From: a virus
IMG/VR virus record: IMGVR_UViG_3300047564_003753
Span: 1 to 33,225 of that record
Length of the DNA stretch: 33,225 bases
Reading direction: 5' to 3' (one strand)
Both the position numbers and the translations under genes were made by a program. Below, piece after piece: positions 1-7,581 of this stretch (position 1 is its first letter; every line of letters starts with the position of its first letter). The notes below the pieces were generated by a model that saw only the letters and a list, made by a program, of their open reading frames with translations, did not search any database and was not told the origin of the DNA.

Positions 1-1060
1 CTCCATTTGTACCGTCAAAGTATGATACATATAATTCACCACTATCTGGGAACCCAATAGTAGAATCTACTGTAATTGTTGTTGCACCACTTAAATATGT
101 TCCTATTACTCTTGTCTTAGCATGAACACTAAATGCACCATAAACTGCACCATCCACTATAAGGTCTCTAGAATATCCAGAGTCTATACTTAACTTATAA
201 TATTCCTCTCCAGTTTTAGTAATTATTTTTTCAACATTTGTTACCGGAGCATATGCCTTAGCAAGAGTTGGATACGAATCTTGATTTAAAGTAGAATCTA
301 ATAAATCCAAAGGATTTCCTTCCAATGCCTCAACTACAAAATCATTTGTAACACGATACTGGGCATCCGAAGGTTTAAGTAAATAATCTTTTGGCTTTAT
401 GACACTTACACTTTCTCCATAAAGAGCACCAAATAAGATTTTAAAAGATCTATCAGTTCCTTTTGTTGAATAAAAATCCTTTGCTTGTTTGATAAATGTG
501 GATTCTTTAACTGGCGTATAGATTTCTCTCGATTCAAAACCAGGAAGAAGTTGGTATTTAGATTTTTTAAGAAACTCCTTTAAAAATAGAGAACTTAAAT
601 TTATAATTTTTGACCCAGAAGGGTGATTAGTAGATTCTGATGTTTGAAATACTAGTTCATCTGGACTATTTTGTTTTTCATATGAAGTGACACCACAAAA
701 TCCTCTTATACATCCAGTAAAGGATGTTGATGTAATACCAGTATAAGTGATGATTTCGTCGTCTATTTGTATTAATCCATATGAGGAAGGAAATCCATTC
801 GTCCCCGTAGAAGAATCGACTGTTATTGTCTCATCACTAAAAGTAATAGAATCTTTTAATGTAACACTTTCAATTATATCTGTAAATGAATCTACCTTTA
901 CATATTCTTCAATATTTTGAATTAGATCCGCAGCAGAACCTTGATACTCTTGAGAAATATAATACTGGGATAAAAATTCAGATATTAGAGGATATTCTTC
1001 CTGAACATATTGTGGAAGTTGATTTCTTACAACATTGCTAATTTTTATTTTTTTATCCAT
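1..1060 (-). CDS. Large virion structural protein, probably baseplate-associated (partial, C-terminus outside window)
   Basis: The frame is open from the ATG at 1058-1060 to the window edge, giving 353 residues with no stop. It begins MDKKIKISNVVRNQLPQYVQ and later has LIQIDDEIITYTGITSTSF, an Ig-like or beta-rich pattern common in phage tail proteins. It starts 6 bases after the gp6 stop, so it is probably co-transcribed with gp25 and gp6. In T4-like cyanophages the gene after gp6 is a long baseplate/structural protein in the gp7 position. The gp7 assignment is by position only. No catalytic motif is seen. Confidence 0.8.
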   Translation of the reverse strand, partial: MDKKIKISNVVRNQLPQYVQEEYPLISEFLSQYYISQEYQGSAADLIQNIEEYVKVDSFTDIIESVTLKDSITFSDETITVDSSTGTNGFPSSYGLIQIDDEIITYTGITSTSFTGCIRGFCGVTSYEKQNSPDELVFQTSESTNHPSGSKIINLSSLFLKEFLKKSKYQLLPGFESREIYTPVKESTFIKQAKDFYSTKGTDRSFKILFGALYGESVSVIKPKDYLLKPSDAQYRVTNDFVVEALEGNPLDLLDSTLNQDSYPTLAKAYAPVTNVEKIITKTGEEYYKLSIDSGYSRDLIVDGAVYGAFSVHAKTRVIGTYLSGATTITVDSTIGFPDSGELYVSYFDGTNG

Positions 1061-1066
1061 TTCTTT

Positions 1067-2983
1067 TTAGAGTCGTACTAAGTTTCCGTTTGTGTAACTT
1101 GAAGATACTATGAAGTTTGAAGCAGAGGGATCTAATCCAGAAGAAACCTCATCAATCACCATTTCAAATAAACTGTTACTACTATCTAGTTGTAAATACA
1201 AGTCCTGAAGTCCAATCACATCATTTGATTTTGGCGTTGCTGAGATTTGAATTACAGATTGTCCGTTTATAATTTTTTCTGTAGATGTTATATTAATCGG
1301 ATTTATATTAATTATTCCTTGTTCATAATCAATTGTTCCAACATTTCTTCTCACTATAGTTGGTATAGTTGAAGTTGAGCTTGGTAGAGTGAATAAAAAT
1401 ATAGATCCTGTTGTTTGATTTGAACCAGGAATATCTGATATATAAACCTGTTCCGTTATTCCAGAAATTTTAAATGCAGATGATCTTATATTATATCCAC
1501 TTTGATTATTAATGTTAAATCTATTACCAAACCCTATTGAATAAGTTGCAAATGCATTTAATACTACTCTTACATCTCTTCTTATTGAAATTCTGGTAAT
1601 ATTTGAAGTGATTGAACGATGACTTTCGTCTATTATTTTTAAGAATTTGCTATATTTAAATCTGGCACCATATTTATTAAGTTCTGTAGAATCTGCATAT
1701 CTTTCCACATTATTTTGTATTTGAGTCAAAACATCATTTGGATTTGATGAAAGATTTGTATTATAATAAACTTTGGAATCAACTTCAATATTGAGGTATT
1801 TTAAATCTAATATTTCTGGAACAATTCCAGCAACTGCATATGATTTTAATTTTGATTTAATATTTTCTTTTGTTATATTAGGTAAAAAGTCACCTGTTCT
1901 TGGTTTGATACTAATGAATACTTTTCCATATTGTGGAGGAACTAATTCTTCACCACCAAATACGGAAATAGATTCAGTCTCTGGGTATATAACATTTTTA
2001 ACCAAGGATTCATAGTCATTAGATGTTATTGCCCTGTTTTGTGATGAATATATTCTGGGTGCATATTTTCTAATTGATTCAACACTTTCAATTTCTTCTC
2101 CTCCGGAAGAAATTAATCCAGTAGATAATAAAGATATTCCTGAAGTTACAATAACTGGTGCATTGGTTGAAATATAGTTTAATATTCCAGCAAAAGAAAA
2201 TTGGGATATTCCATTTGCTGAACTTCCATTTGAAACAATATAGGAAGCAGTAATTTCATCTCCATCATTAAGTGCTGCTCCGAAAACTCCATCACCAAAG
2301 ATTAATTCATATCTCTCATCTTCTACTTCCTGCAGAAAGAAAACTCTAGAATCTTTTGATACATCAAAAATATTATTATGCAAATAATATTTTGTTTTTA
2401 TATCGCTACTTGTTACTTCTACCGAAAGAAGACTTGTGTCAATTCCGGAGTTTGGTAATATAAACTTTTGATTTGGATTATTTGAATTATATGTAAATTT
2501 AGATGTTACCAGAGAACCTTCATATATTTCAATGTCATTAAAAGTCGCAATATTATTGAAGACGGGTTTGGTTATATCCTCTAATATTGAAAAAACAAAT
2601 GATTGATTTCCAAAGGTTCTTGTTGTTGATGCAACAACTCCTTTTTTGAGAGTTAAAGATGATACGTTTGCTTCCCCAGTAAGATCTACAAAAAAACTAA
2701 CCGTTGCTCTAGATGCTTTCCTTGATCTTGGGATGTATCCAATATTTCTTGCGAGAGAAACTACATTTTCTCTTAAAGTTGCACTATCAATGAAGACCTC
2801 ATTTGCAACCATATTTGCATTATAAGATGTAATGTACGTATTGTACGCCAAGACATCTAGAATCGTAGATAGATTGGATCCCTCAAAATCATAGTCTGTA
2901 AAATTAGAATTTGATCTTAAGTATGCTTTAAGGGTTGTCTTAATCTGATCAAAATCCAGATTAGAAAAGTTTGTGAGGGACAT
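1067..2983 (-). CDS. 6: Baseplate wedge protein gp6
   Basis: The 638-residue protein is close in size to T4 gp6 (660). Recognisable gp6 signatures are the N-terminal DYDFEGSNLSTILDVLAYNT region (about residues 30-50), the block ANEVFIDSATLRENVVSLAR that follows, YELIFGDGVFG (about 225-236) and the J-domain-like stretch SNDYESLVKNVIYPETESI (about 320-340). The protein forms the wedge ring of the contractile-tail baseplate. Its ATG abuts the gp25 stop, so the two are probably translationally coupled. No promoter of its own is visible. Confidence 0.96.
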   Translation of the reverse strand: MSLTNFSNLDFDQIKTTLKAYLRSNSNFTDYDFEGSNLSTILDVLAYNTYITSYNANMVANEVFIDSATLRENVVSLARNIGYIPRSRKASRATVSFFVDLTGEANVSSLTLKKGVVASTTRTFGNQSFVFSILEDITKPVFNNIATFNDIEIYEGSLVTSKFTYNSNNPNQKFILPNSGIDTSLLSVEVTSSDIKTKYYLHNNIFDVSKDSRVFFLQEVEDERYELIFGDGVFGAALNDGDEITASYIVSNGSSANGISQFSFAGILNYISTNAPVIVTSGISLLSTGLISSGGEEIESVESIRKYAPRIYSSQNRAITSNDYESLVKNVIYPETESISVFGGEELVPPQYGKVFISIKPRTGDFLPNITKENIKSKLKSYAVAGIVPEILDLKYLNIEVDSKVYYNTNLSSNPNDVLTQIQNNVERYADSTELNKYGARFKYSKFLKIIDESHRSITSNITRISIRRDVRVVLNAFATYSIGFGNRFNINNQSGYNIRSSAFKISGITEQVYISDIPGSNQTTGSIFLFTLPSSTSTIPTIVRRNVGTIDYEQGIININPINITSTEKIINGQSVIQISATPKSNDVIGLQDLYLQLDSSNSLFEMVIDEVSSGLDPSASNFIVSSSYTNGNLVRL

Positions 2984-3385
2984 TTATCTATTCGGCAACA
3001 GTACGAATTCTAATTGTTGGGGTTGAACATCTGCACCAATAATTCTGTATATAATTGTAATATCAATTCCATTATTGTCATAGTCTGGAGAAGATATAAC
3101 ATCAATTAATTCAACTCTAGGTTCATAGTTGATAATAGAATTTTCTATTTCATCTTTTATCGATGATGCTGTAATTTCATCGATATTATCAAAAAGTAGT
3201 TTTTTTACTCCGGAACCAAAGATATTATCAAAAAATTTTTCGCCTTGCATCGTAAATACAATATTACGAATAGAACGAGCAATTGCGTTTTCATTTTTCA
3301 ATGCAATAATATCAGAATTAAGTGGATTAATCTGAAAAGACATACTTATGTCTTTAAAACTTTTACTTACTCGTTCTATTGGCAT
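2984..3385 (-). CDS. 25: Baseplate wedge protein gp25 (lysozyme-like fold family)
   Basis: The 133 residues match the gp25 family: an N-terminal F.DISMSFQINPLNSDI segment, NENAIARSIRNIVFTMQGEK (about 30-49) and a C-terminal beta hairpin region with IIYRI. gp25 joins gp6 and gp53 in the baseplate wedge. The order gp25-gp6-structural protein is the usual one in T4-like phages. A T4-type late box, ATAAATA, lies at 3408-3414, 23 nt before the ATG, so this is probably the first gene of a late transcript. Confidence 0.95.
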   Translation of the reverse strand: MPIERVSKSFKDISMSFQINPLNSDIIALKNENAIARSIRNIVFTMQGEKFFDNIFGSGVKKLLFDNIDEITASSIKDEIENSIINYEPRVELIDVISSPDYDNNGIDITIIYRIIGADVQPQQLEFVLLPNR

Positions 3386-3407
3386 TTAAAAATAATGACT
3401 TTAGTAT

Positions 3408-3414
3408 TATTTAT
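3408..3414 (-). promoter_or_regulatory. Candidate T4-type late promoter before gp25
   Basis: The minus strand reads GATAAATAAT. It differs by one base from the T4 late -10 element TATAAATA and has no -35 element. It lies 23 nt upstream of the gp25 ATG, a spacing shared by the other late boxes in this window. Confidence 0.65.
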
Positions 3415-3677
3415 CAGGAATTTTGGACATTATATATTGGTTCAGTGCCATAATCCCAATCATCATAGTCATTATCATTTCTAATTTTTGAATGAATATC
3501 ATTTTGATGTTTAAAGTTGTGTTTCTTAATAACTACATCATCATTTTCAACTTCACATAGAATTTTTTTGGATGAAATTTGAAAAATTTCATTATCCCAA
3601 CCATATTCACTTGACAAATATTTTGTTCCCCACTCATTTGTCATAAATTCTTGATTTTTGTCGATTTTTTTAGTCAT
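3414..3677 (-). CDS. Hypothetical protein, 87 aa
   Basis: The protein is not recognised. It is hydrophilic, rich in Asn, Asp and Lys, with a C-terminus of acidic and aromatic residues (NDNDYDDWDYGTEPIYN). The ATG overlaps the stop of the 225-aa gene upstream by 4 bases (ATGA), so coupling is likely. Its stop overlaps the late promoter box of gp25, a compact arrangement that supports a real gene boundary. Confidence 0.65.
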   Translation of the reverse strand: MTKKIDKNQEFMTNEWGTKYLSSEYGWDNEIFQISSKKILCEVENDDVVIKKHNFKHQNDIHSKIRNDNDYDDWDYGTEPIYNVQNS

Positions 3678-4351
3678 TTTTGCTCCTGATTTTTTAGATC
3701 AGAACTTTTTACGGGGTTGCTATCCCGAATTTCTGTAATTTCGTACATAAAATCATCTGAAGTTTCGATTTTACGACGATTTTCGACTGAATATTCGGTT
3801 AAATCAATTTCATATCCTGGATTTTTGGTAATTCTATTCTTTATCCATGCATCATCATACCATAATATCTTATTATTTGGATATGCATAGAAATTTCCAT
3901 TATCCATTTTAAAAAAGTGAGCACATTTGTGTTCTGGAGTCTCACTAAAGTTAGTATTTAATGTTGATTTCGACTCCCACGACCAATCAAGAGTGAATAG
4001 GTAGGTTCCTTCATTCTTTTCTCCTCTATAATTAATTAATTCAGCACGTAATCCTGCTAATCTTGAACGCACTTGAGCATCAATATAAGGAGAAAAACAA
4101 TCCCACCACATACATTCTTCTAATTTGGGAACTGGTGCATCTTGTTTCCAACAAAATGCATGAATTGGCCTTCGAGTCCAATTGACTCCGTTCTCTAAAA
4201 ATGCCTCAAAAAGTGGTACATGTTTCTCTAAGGATGCTACAGAATGTACATCACATAAAGTTACTTCACCATGACCTTTTTTATGATTATAAAGAAATTC
4301 ATTGCGGATATAACAAGTAATCGTTGGAAGATTGTGATTTAAATATGCCAT
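3674..4351 (-). CDS. Conserved phage hypothetical protein, 225 aa
   Basis: The gene encodes 225 residues rich in Trp, His and Tyr, with segments such as TRRPIHAFCWKQD, LEECMWWDCFSPYID and YLFTLDWSWESK. It resembles conserved cyanophage proteins of unknown role found near baseplate genes; this is my recollection of the family only. There is no signal peptide or membrane segment. A strong terminator (4362-4389) lies just upstream of the start, so it probably has its own, unidentified promoter or is read through. Confidence 0.75.
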   Translation of the reverse strand: MAYLNHNLPTITCYIRNEFLYNHKKGHGEVTLCDVHSVASLEKHVPLFEAFLENGVNWTRRPIHAFCWKQDAPVPKLEECMWWDCFSPYIDAQVRSRLAGLRAELINYRGEKNEGTYLFTLDWSWESKSTLNTNFSETPEHKCAHFFKMDNGNFYAYPNNKILWYDDAWIKNRITKNPGYEIDLTEYSVENRRKIETSDDFMYEITEIRDSNPVKSSDLKNQEQK

Positions 4352-4361
4352 ATTAGATAAT

Positions 4362-4389
4362 AAAAAAAGCAGAGATTGTTCTCTGCTTT
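4362..4389 (-). terminator. Rho-independent terminator
   Basis: On the minus strand AAGCAGAGA-ACAA-TCTCTGCTT forms a 9-bp stem with a 4-base loop, followed by a run of T. It lies just after the 43-aa gene and ends the transcript that carries the glycosyltransferase gene. Confidence 0.9.
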
Positions 4390-4396
4390 ATCTATA

Positions 4397-4528
4397 TTAT
4401 TTACCTTGTCCTCTATACTTTTTCTTACGTCCATTACGAGAAGTTGCACTAAGTAATGTACGAGCAGAACGTCCTTGACGTGTTTTCTTAGGTGCTCCGG
4501 ATTCAAAATCTTTTTTATTCATTGCCAT
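4397..4528 (-). CDS. Small very basic protein, 43 aa
   Basis: The protein reads MAMNKKDFESGAPKKTRQG and ends in NGRKKKYRGQGK. More than a quarter of its residues are Lys or Arg, suggesting nucleic-acid binding. The ATG lies 2 bases from the stop of the 50-aa gene upstream, and the terminator at 4362-4389 follows. I recall similar tiny basic proteins next to glycosyltransferase genes in cyanophages; the function is unknown. Confidence 0.75.
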   Translation of the reverse strand: MAMNKKDFESGAPKKTRQGRSARTLLSATSRNGRKKKYRGQGK

Positions 4529-4529
4529 T

Positions 4530-4682
4530 TTAAATTTCCTCCAATTCTATAAGTTCTGGATCAATTAGTTCCCCCGAGAAAAAGGACTCTGAGAGATCTT
4601 GTAGTATCTCACTACAGTCTTCCATAGTGAGGTTTGCATAAATTTTACGCCCTTTATATAAAATATTATAAAGTTTATTCAT
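4530..4682 (-). CDS. Small acidic protein, 50 aa
   Basis: The start MNKLYNILYKGRKIYANLTM is followed by an acidic C-terminus (LIDPELIELEEI). The ATG overlaps the stop of the glycosyltransferase-like gene, which indicates coupling. Similar short proteins (a basic 'NGRKIY' head and an acidic tail) are familiar from cyanophages, without known function. Confidence 0.75.
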   Translation of the reverse strand: MNKLYNILYKGRKIYANLTMEDCSEILQDLSESFFSGELIDPELIELEEI

Positions 4683-5449
4683 CAGATAATACGAGTTTTC
4701 TCATGTCCAACTCTAATACGAGGGTCGCACCAGATTTCAAAACCTGCCTCTTTAGCATCAAGACAGAATGAAACATCTTCACCACACATGTCTTGAACTT
4801 CACCAGACTCAAATTGTTGCATCTTGGGAGCAAACCAAGGGTATTCAAGATTCTCGAAAACTCCTTTCTTAATTAGAACCCAACCAAATCCAGTGTAATC
4901 AACAGTGAATGGTTTTTTCCGTTTTGAGATAGACTCTACGGTTTCATGATTCATAACTCCCCCATTTTTGCGGAAGTCTTCTTCTTCTAACCAATGTGCG
5001 ACAGAAGTTGTGCGACCATCTTCAGTTGCATACCATCCAGCAACCACTTCGCGCTCTTCTCCTTCAGAAGAAAGAGCCAAATCACAGAGTTGCCAGAATT
5101 TGTTAGAATCAAAGACAATATCCGAGTCAATCCAAAGTTGATAATCATATTCAAGTTTTCCGTCCCAAGGAATTTGTTTTGGTCCTCTTAGAACATTTGC
5201 TCCAAGACATTTGCATCGCGCAAAATTAACCATTGACGAATAATCTTGAGAGATCTGAATGCTCATTCCATTCTGTACAATATCAAAACAAAGTTGCACA
5301 AATGCTTTCAGAAAAATATAAGAGCATCCTCGACCAGGCAAACAAAAAACAATAGATTTTCCTCGCATTCTTTGTTTGATATCATCATAATCCCATTCTT
5401 GAGATGCGGGTTTTGGTGCTGCTGCTTTAACAGTAAATCCTTTTGCCAT
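4682..5449 (-). CDS. GT-A fold glycosyltransferase-like protein
   Basis: The protein has 255 residues. YQLWIDSDIVF (about residues 103-113) holds the D-x-D metal-binding motif of GT-A glycosyltransferases. The later block GEDVSFCLDAKEAGFEIWCD (about 222-241) and the terminal VGH match the acceptor-side 'ED..f' and His motifs of family-2-type enzymes. It probably transfers a sugar from a nucleotide-sugar to a virion or host component; the substrate is unknown. It lies next to late structural genes and heads a three-gene unit ending at the terminator at 4362-4389. Confidence 0.85.
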   Translation of the reverse strand: MAKGFTVKAAAPKPASQEWDYDDIKQRMRGKSIVFCLPGRGCSYIFLKAFVQLCFDIVQNGMSIQISQDYSSMVNFARCKCLGANVLRGPKQIPWDGKLEYDYQLWIDSDIVFDSNKFWQLCDLALSSEGEEREVVAGWYATEDGRTTSVAHWLEEEDFRKNGGVMNHETVESISKRKKPFTVDYTGFGWVLIKKGVFENLEYPWFAPKMQQFESGEVQDMCGEDVSFCLDAKEAGFEIWCDPRIRVGHEKTRII

Positions 5450-5498
5450 AAAAAAATAAAACCTTCAGTTCAATTTTAACAGTCTATATATGCAGTTG

Positions 5499-5696
5499 TC
5501 AATGTGAAGAGTTTAAACTCATTTCTTTCTGAAAAATCAATTCTTCATAGGATAAGTCTTCTATAACATAGTCAGTTTTCATAATTCCTACCATATTGTT
5601 AATGGTGCTCCAAGTTGTTTCAAATTCATCCTCTTTGATAGAATGAAATAAACACTTGTCTTTTGCATAGATGTGATATATTTTTTCTGTTTGCAT
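5499..5696 (-). CDS. Conserved small cyanophage-type protein, 65 aa
   Basis: The sequence MQTEKIYHIYAKDKCLFHSI followed by an acidic middle (KEDEFETTW) and DLSYEEL resembles a small family conserved among T4-like cyanophages; this is recalled, not searched. No membrane segment is present. It is separated from the downstream glycosyltransferase gene by about 50 bases. Confidence 0.75.
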   Translation of the reverse strand: MQTEKIYHIYAKDKCLFHSIKEDEFETTWSTINNMVGIMKTDYVIEDLSYEELIFQKEMSLNSSH

Positions 5697-5730
5697 AAAA
5701 AATTTTTTACGAAATTTTTTTATGGTAAAG

Positions 5731-5874
5731 TTAATTTACCATTGCATTATATATCAGACTAATCAAAATACCAAGAGATGTTAATGCAATTCTACTCATT
5801 TGCTTTGGATATCTGATTATCCATCCTGCAAGTATCACTCTCCAAAAATTCCAATATGGCGCTGATTTTTTCAT
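5731..5874 (-). CDS. Small membrane protein, 47 aa
   Basis: The start MKKSAPYWNFWRVILAGWII gives a basic head and a first hydrophobic stretch. A second (IALTSLGILISLIYNAMV) forms the likely membrane helix near the C-terminus. I chose the ATG at 5872-5874 because it overlaps the stop of the 45-aa gene upstream (ATGA). Function unknown; a holin-like or host-membrane role is only a guess. Confidence 0.7.
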   Translation of the reverse strand: MKKSAPYWNFWRVILAGWIIRYPKQMSRIALTSLGILISLIYNAMVN

Positions 5875-6008
5875 CTCTTCTTTCTTTTTGAGGATGCTCT
5901 TTTTTGTGCAGGAGTTCTGAAAATACCAGTCGCGCAATTTTTTTTCTTTTTATGCTTACCTCCGAAGATTCCCCATCCGTGACAATTTGCTTTTCTTTTT
6001 GGTGCCAT
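5871..6008 (-). CDS. Small basic protein with Cys and Gly, 45 aa
   Basis: The reading frame encodes MAPKRKANCHGWGIFGGKHK, then KKKKNC and a C-terminus ending SSKRKKR. About 40 percent of residues are Lys or Arg. Two Cys and two His residues could bind a metal but no known finger pattern fits. The stop overlaps the next ATG. It is the last gene before the gene-poor 6.0-6.5 kb stretch. Confidence 0.65.
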   Translation of the reverse strand: MAPKRKANCHGWGIFGGKHKKKKNCATGIFRTPAQKRASSKRKKR

Positions 6009-6154
6009 TTTTTTCTGGAAAAATTTTTTTTATGAGAGTGATAGATAGGTCGAAAAAGACATACAGTGTAGGTTAGGGTAGTGAGGCGTTTTTATATACG
6101 GGGCAACGCCCGATATAAACAATAACAAATAACATAAAATAACTGCTATAACGA

Positions 6155-6200
6155 ATAAACAACTGACAACGAATAACTAATACTTATTCGTGTTGTTTAT
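6155..6200. repeat. Nested inverted repeat (two-part hairpin)
   Basis: The outer arms ATAAACAAC/GTTGTTTAT enclose inner arms CGAATAA/TTATTCG with a 7-base loop and a small internal asymmetry. Sixteen base pairs form in all. Confidence 0.8.
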
Positions 6201-6242
6201 ACTAACTGCCCTCAAATTACTGTGCTATTCTTATAAAACAAC

Positions 6243-6296
6243 GCAGTTCTTATTACTTATTAACAGCAAAAACCATCACTATTTAATAAGAACTGC
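6243..6296. repeat. Perfect 12-bp inverted repeat
   Basis: GCAGTTCTTATT at 6243-6254 is matched exactly by AATAAGAACTGC at 6285-6296, with a 30-base loop. Confidence 0.85.
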
Positions 6297-6298
6297 CT

Positions 6299-6353
6299 AT
6301 TCTTTATACGAACTGCCGCCAATTAACGACGAATAGTAATAAGTATAAAGAAT
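6299..6353. repeat. Perfect 11-bp inverted repeat
   Basis: ATTCTTTATAC at 6299-6309 pairs exactly with GTATAAAGAAT at 6343-6353. It begins three bases after the preceding 12-bp repeat, so the two hairpins stand back to back. Confidence 0.85.
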
Positions 6354-6403
6354 TAAGTTGTCCAGAAAGATAAAAACAATCAGACAAAGTAATAATAATA
6401 AAC

Positions 6404-6427
6404 GAAACATCTATCAGACGATGTTTC
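6404..6427. repeat. Perfect 8-bp inverted repeat
   Basis: GAAACATC and GATGTTTC are separated by 8 bases. Confidence 0.75.
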
Positions 6428-6442
6428 TTACCCCACGAAAGT

Positions 6443-6475
6443 ATAATACAACGAAGGAAAGTTGCATTGTATTAT
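6443..6475. repeat. Hairpin just after the 55-aa gene
   Basis: ATAATACAA/TTGTATTAT pair perfectly with an additional inner AC/GT. It lies 4 bases past the stop of the 55-aa gene. It could protect that transcript's 3' end, although no T tract follows on the minus strand. Confidence 0.75.
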
Positions 6476-6478
6476 GAA

Positions 6479-6646
6479 TCACCAAGGAGCATTGAGATCT
6501 TCTACATAACTCTTCACTGATTCTTTACTGTCTAACCCGAACAGTTTCTTCCAGTTAATCTGATGAGGATTAAAATCTTCATTCACGTTTAATTCAAGAG
6601 TGATACGATACTTATTCTTTTGTGCCTTGGGAGAAGAAATTGCCAT
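6479..6646 (-). CDS. Isolated small gene, 55 aa
   Basis: The protein MAISSPKAQKNKYRITLELN continues to a C-terminal KKLFGLDSKESVKSYVEDLN and APW. Its coding-like composition and clear start and stop set it apart from the surrounding non-coding DNA. It is the only convincing gene between 6.0 and 7.76 kb. It is unrecognised beyond a faint resemblance to short cyanophage proteins. A TATAAATA box at 7326-7333 could drive a late transcript through the repeats into it. Confidence 0.7.
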   Translation of the reverse strand: MAISSPKAQKNKYRITLELNVNEDFNPHQINWKKLFGLDSKESVKSYVEDLNAPW

Positions 6647-6796
6647 AAGTTAAAGAACCGAAAGAACGAATAAACTCTACTGGTCAATTCTATCAGACCT
6701 TGCAGTGCCCGTCAAGTATCTGCCCCATAACGAACTTGAATTATAAACGAATCTTCTCTTCTTATGATTGCTTTGAGATTCTGATAAGTTCGAATC

Positions 6797-7042
6797 TCTA
6801 TACGAATCTTATCTAATCACGAATGACTTTGTGGTTATAATCTCACAATGGTGTCGCAGTATTATCTTTCTATACGAATCTTATCTAATCACGAATGACT
6901 TTTTGAGTTCTTTATTATCAGTGCTTCTTAAGAATAAGTTTCTATACGAATCTTATCTAATCACGAATGAACTTTTGATTCATTCTTCTCATCAGTGCTT
7001 GTATCTTTATTGCTGATACGCATCTTACCTAATCACGAAACA
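6797..7042. repeat. Four 30-bp repeats with exact 72-bp period
   Basis: Three identical 30-bp units start at 6797, 6869 and 6941; each contains TATACGAATC, then TTATCTAATCACGAATGA. A fourth, diverged unit (GATACGCATC, then TTACCTAATCACGAA) starts at 7013. The step is 72 bp every time. The 42-bp intervals differ, though two share ATCAGTGCTT. On the plus strand the units keep one frame open (LYESYLITND in each), because 72 is a multiple of three, but no good start or ribosome site is present. Confidence 0.9.
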
Positions 7043-7066
7043 ATTATAAGTTGATACTATAAAACC

Positions 7067-7110
7067 TTCCTGGCATCTTTAGAAATTCGCATAGGAATCT
7101 AAAGCAGGAA
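7067..7110. repeat. Nested inverted repeat
   Basis: The outer arms TTCCTG/CAGGAA and inner arms CTTTAGA/TCTAAAG form 13 base pairs with a 4-base bulge and a 14-base loop. Confidence 0.8.
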
Positions 7111-7325
7111 TTCTGTGCTTTTATTCTGTTTTATCGCTTTTTGCCTTTCTAGAGTTGTGACACTCTAACGATTTTATTGCGCCGGAGACCGCGTTCAAAC
7201 TCCCTCTTTTATAAGAATCAAACTTACATACTGTATAAAATCTATTGTCCTTCTGGCAGTTTGTTACCTTTTGACCCCCGTAGGAAAGTTCAAGAGCTGC
7301 TCTATTGAATTTGAATAGATGAATT

Positions 7326-7333
7326 TATTTATA
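7326..7333 (-). promoter_or_regulatory. Exact T4-type late promoter element
   Basis: The minus strand reads TATAAATA, the full T4 late consensus. No gene starts within 600 bases downstream, so a transcript from here would first cross the 72-bp repeats and then reach the 55-aa gene at 6646. Confidence 0.55.
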
Positions 7334-7342
7334 CAAGTTTTT

Positions 7343-7393
7343 GCCTGTTTTTTGCAGTTCTATCATATGCTGATTTAATATCAAAAAACAGGC
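7343..7393. repeat. Perfect 12-bp inverted repeat
   Basis: GCCTGTTTTTTG at 7343-7354 matches CAAAAAACAGGC at 7382-7393 exactly, around a 27-base AT-rich loop. It borders the TATAAATA box. Confidence 0.85.
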
Positions 7394-7526
7394 ACTTCAG
7401 TACTCTGACCCCTAAGTGAGTTTATAAGTGCCTTGGAGGGGCATACAGAAGTGTCTGGTGGTGTTTTATTTTAATGTCTGGGGAGTGCTTATACCTTGTG
7501 CCGGTTTTTGAAGTGTCCTGGGGGTA

Positions 7527-7555
7527 TTGACAAAACAGTGCTGATGTGTTATAAT
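7527..7555 (+). promoter_or_regulatory. Consensus sigma-70 promoter on the plus strand
   Basis: TTGACA at 7527-7532 and TATAAT at 7550-7555 are separated by exactly 17 bp, a perfect housekeeping promoter. It points rightward, against almost every gene in the window, into the 35-bp repeats at 7582. No plus-strand gene follows, so the product is likely a non-coding or primer RNA, or antisense RNA to the small genes at 7762-8479. Confidence 0.85.
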
Positions 7556-7581
7556 GCAGGCCAAGACCGCGACAAGAATCA

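Larger units (their letters stand above)
6009..6478. other. Gene-free region packed with inverted repeats
   Basis: No credible gene is present on either strand in this AT-rich stretch of about 470 bp. It holds six long inverted repeats one after another: 6091-6119, 6155-6200, 6243-6296, 6299-6353, 6404-6427 and 6443-6475. The short word AACTGCC recurs near 6205, 6291 and 6311 and, inverted, at 6243. The region probably forms structured RNA or DNA cruciforms. Confidence 0.8.

Noticed and set aside
6831-7016. Plus-strand 61-aa reading frame with LYESYLITND repeats
   Set aside because: It exists because 72 bp is a multiple of three. It has no ribosome site and no good start, and nearly all neighbouring genes are on the other strand.
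6797-7042. CRISPR array (30-bp repeats with 42-bp spacers)
   Set aside because: There are only four units, two intervals share sequence (ATCAGTGCTT), no cas genes or leader are seen, and the repeat is not palindromic. Constant spacing alone is not enough.
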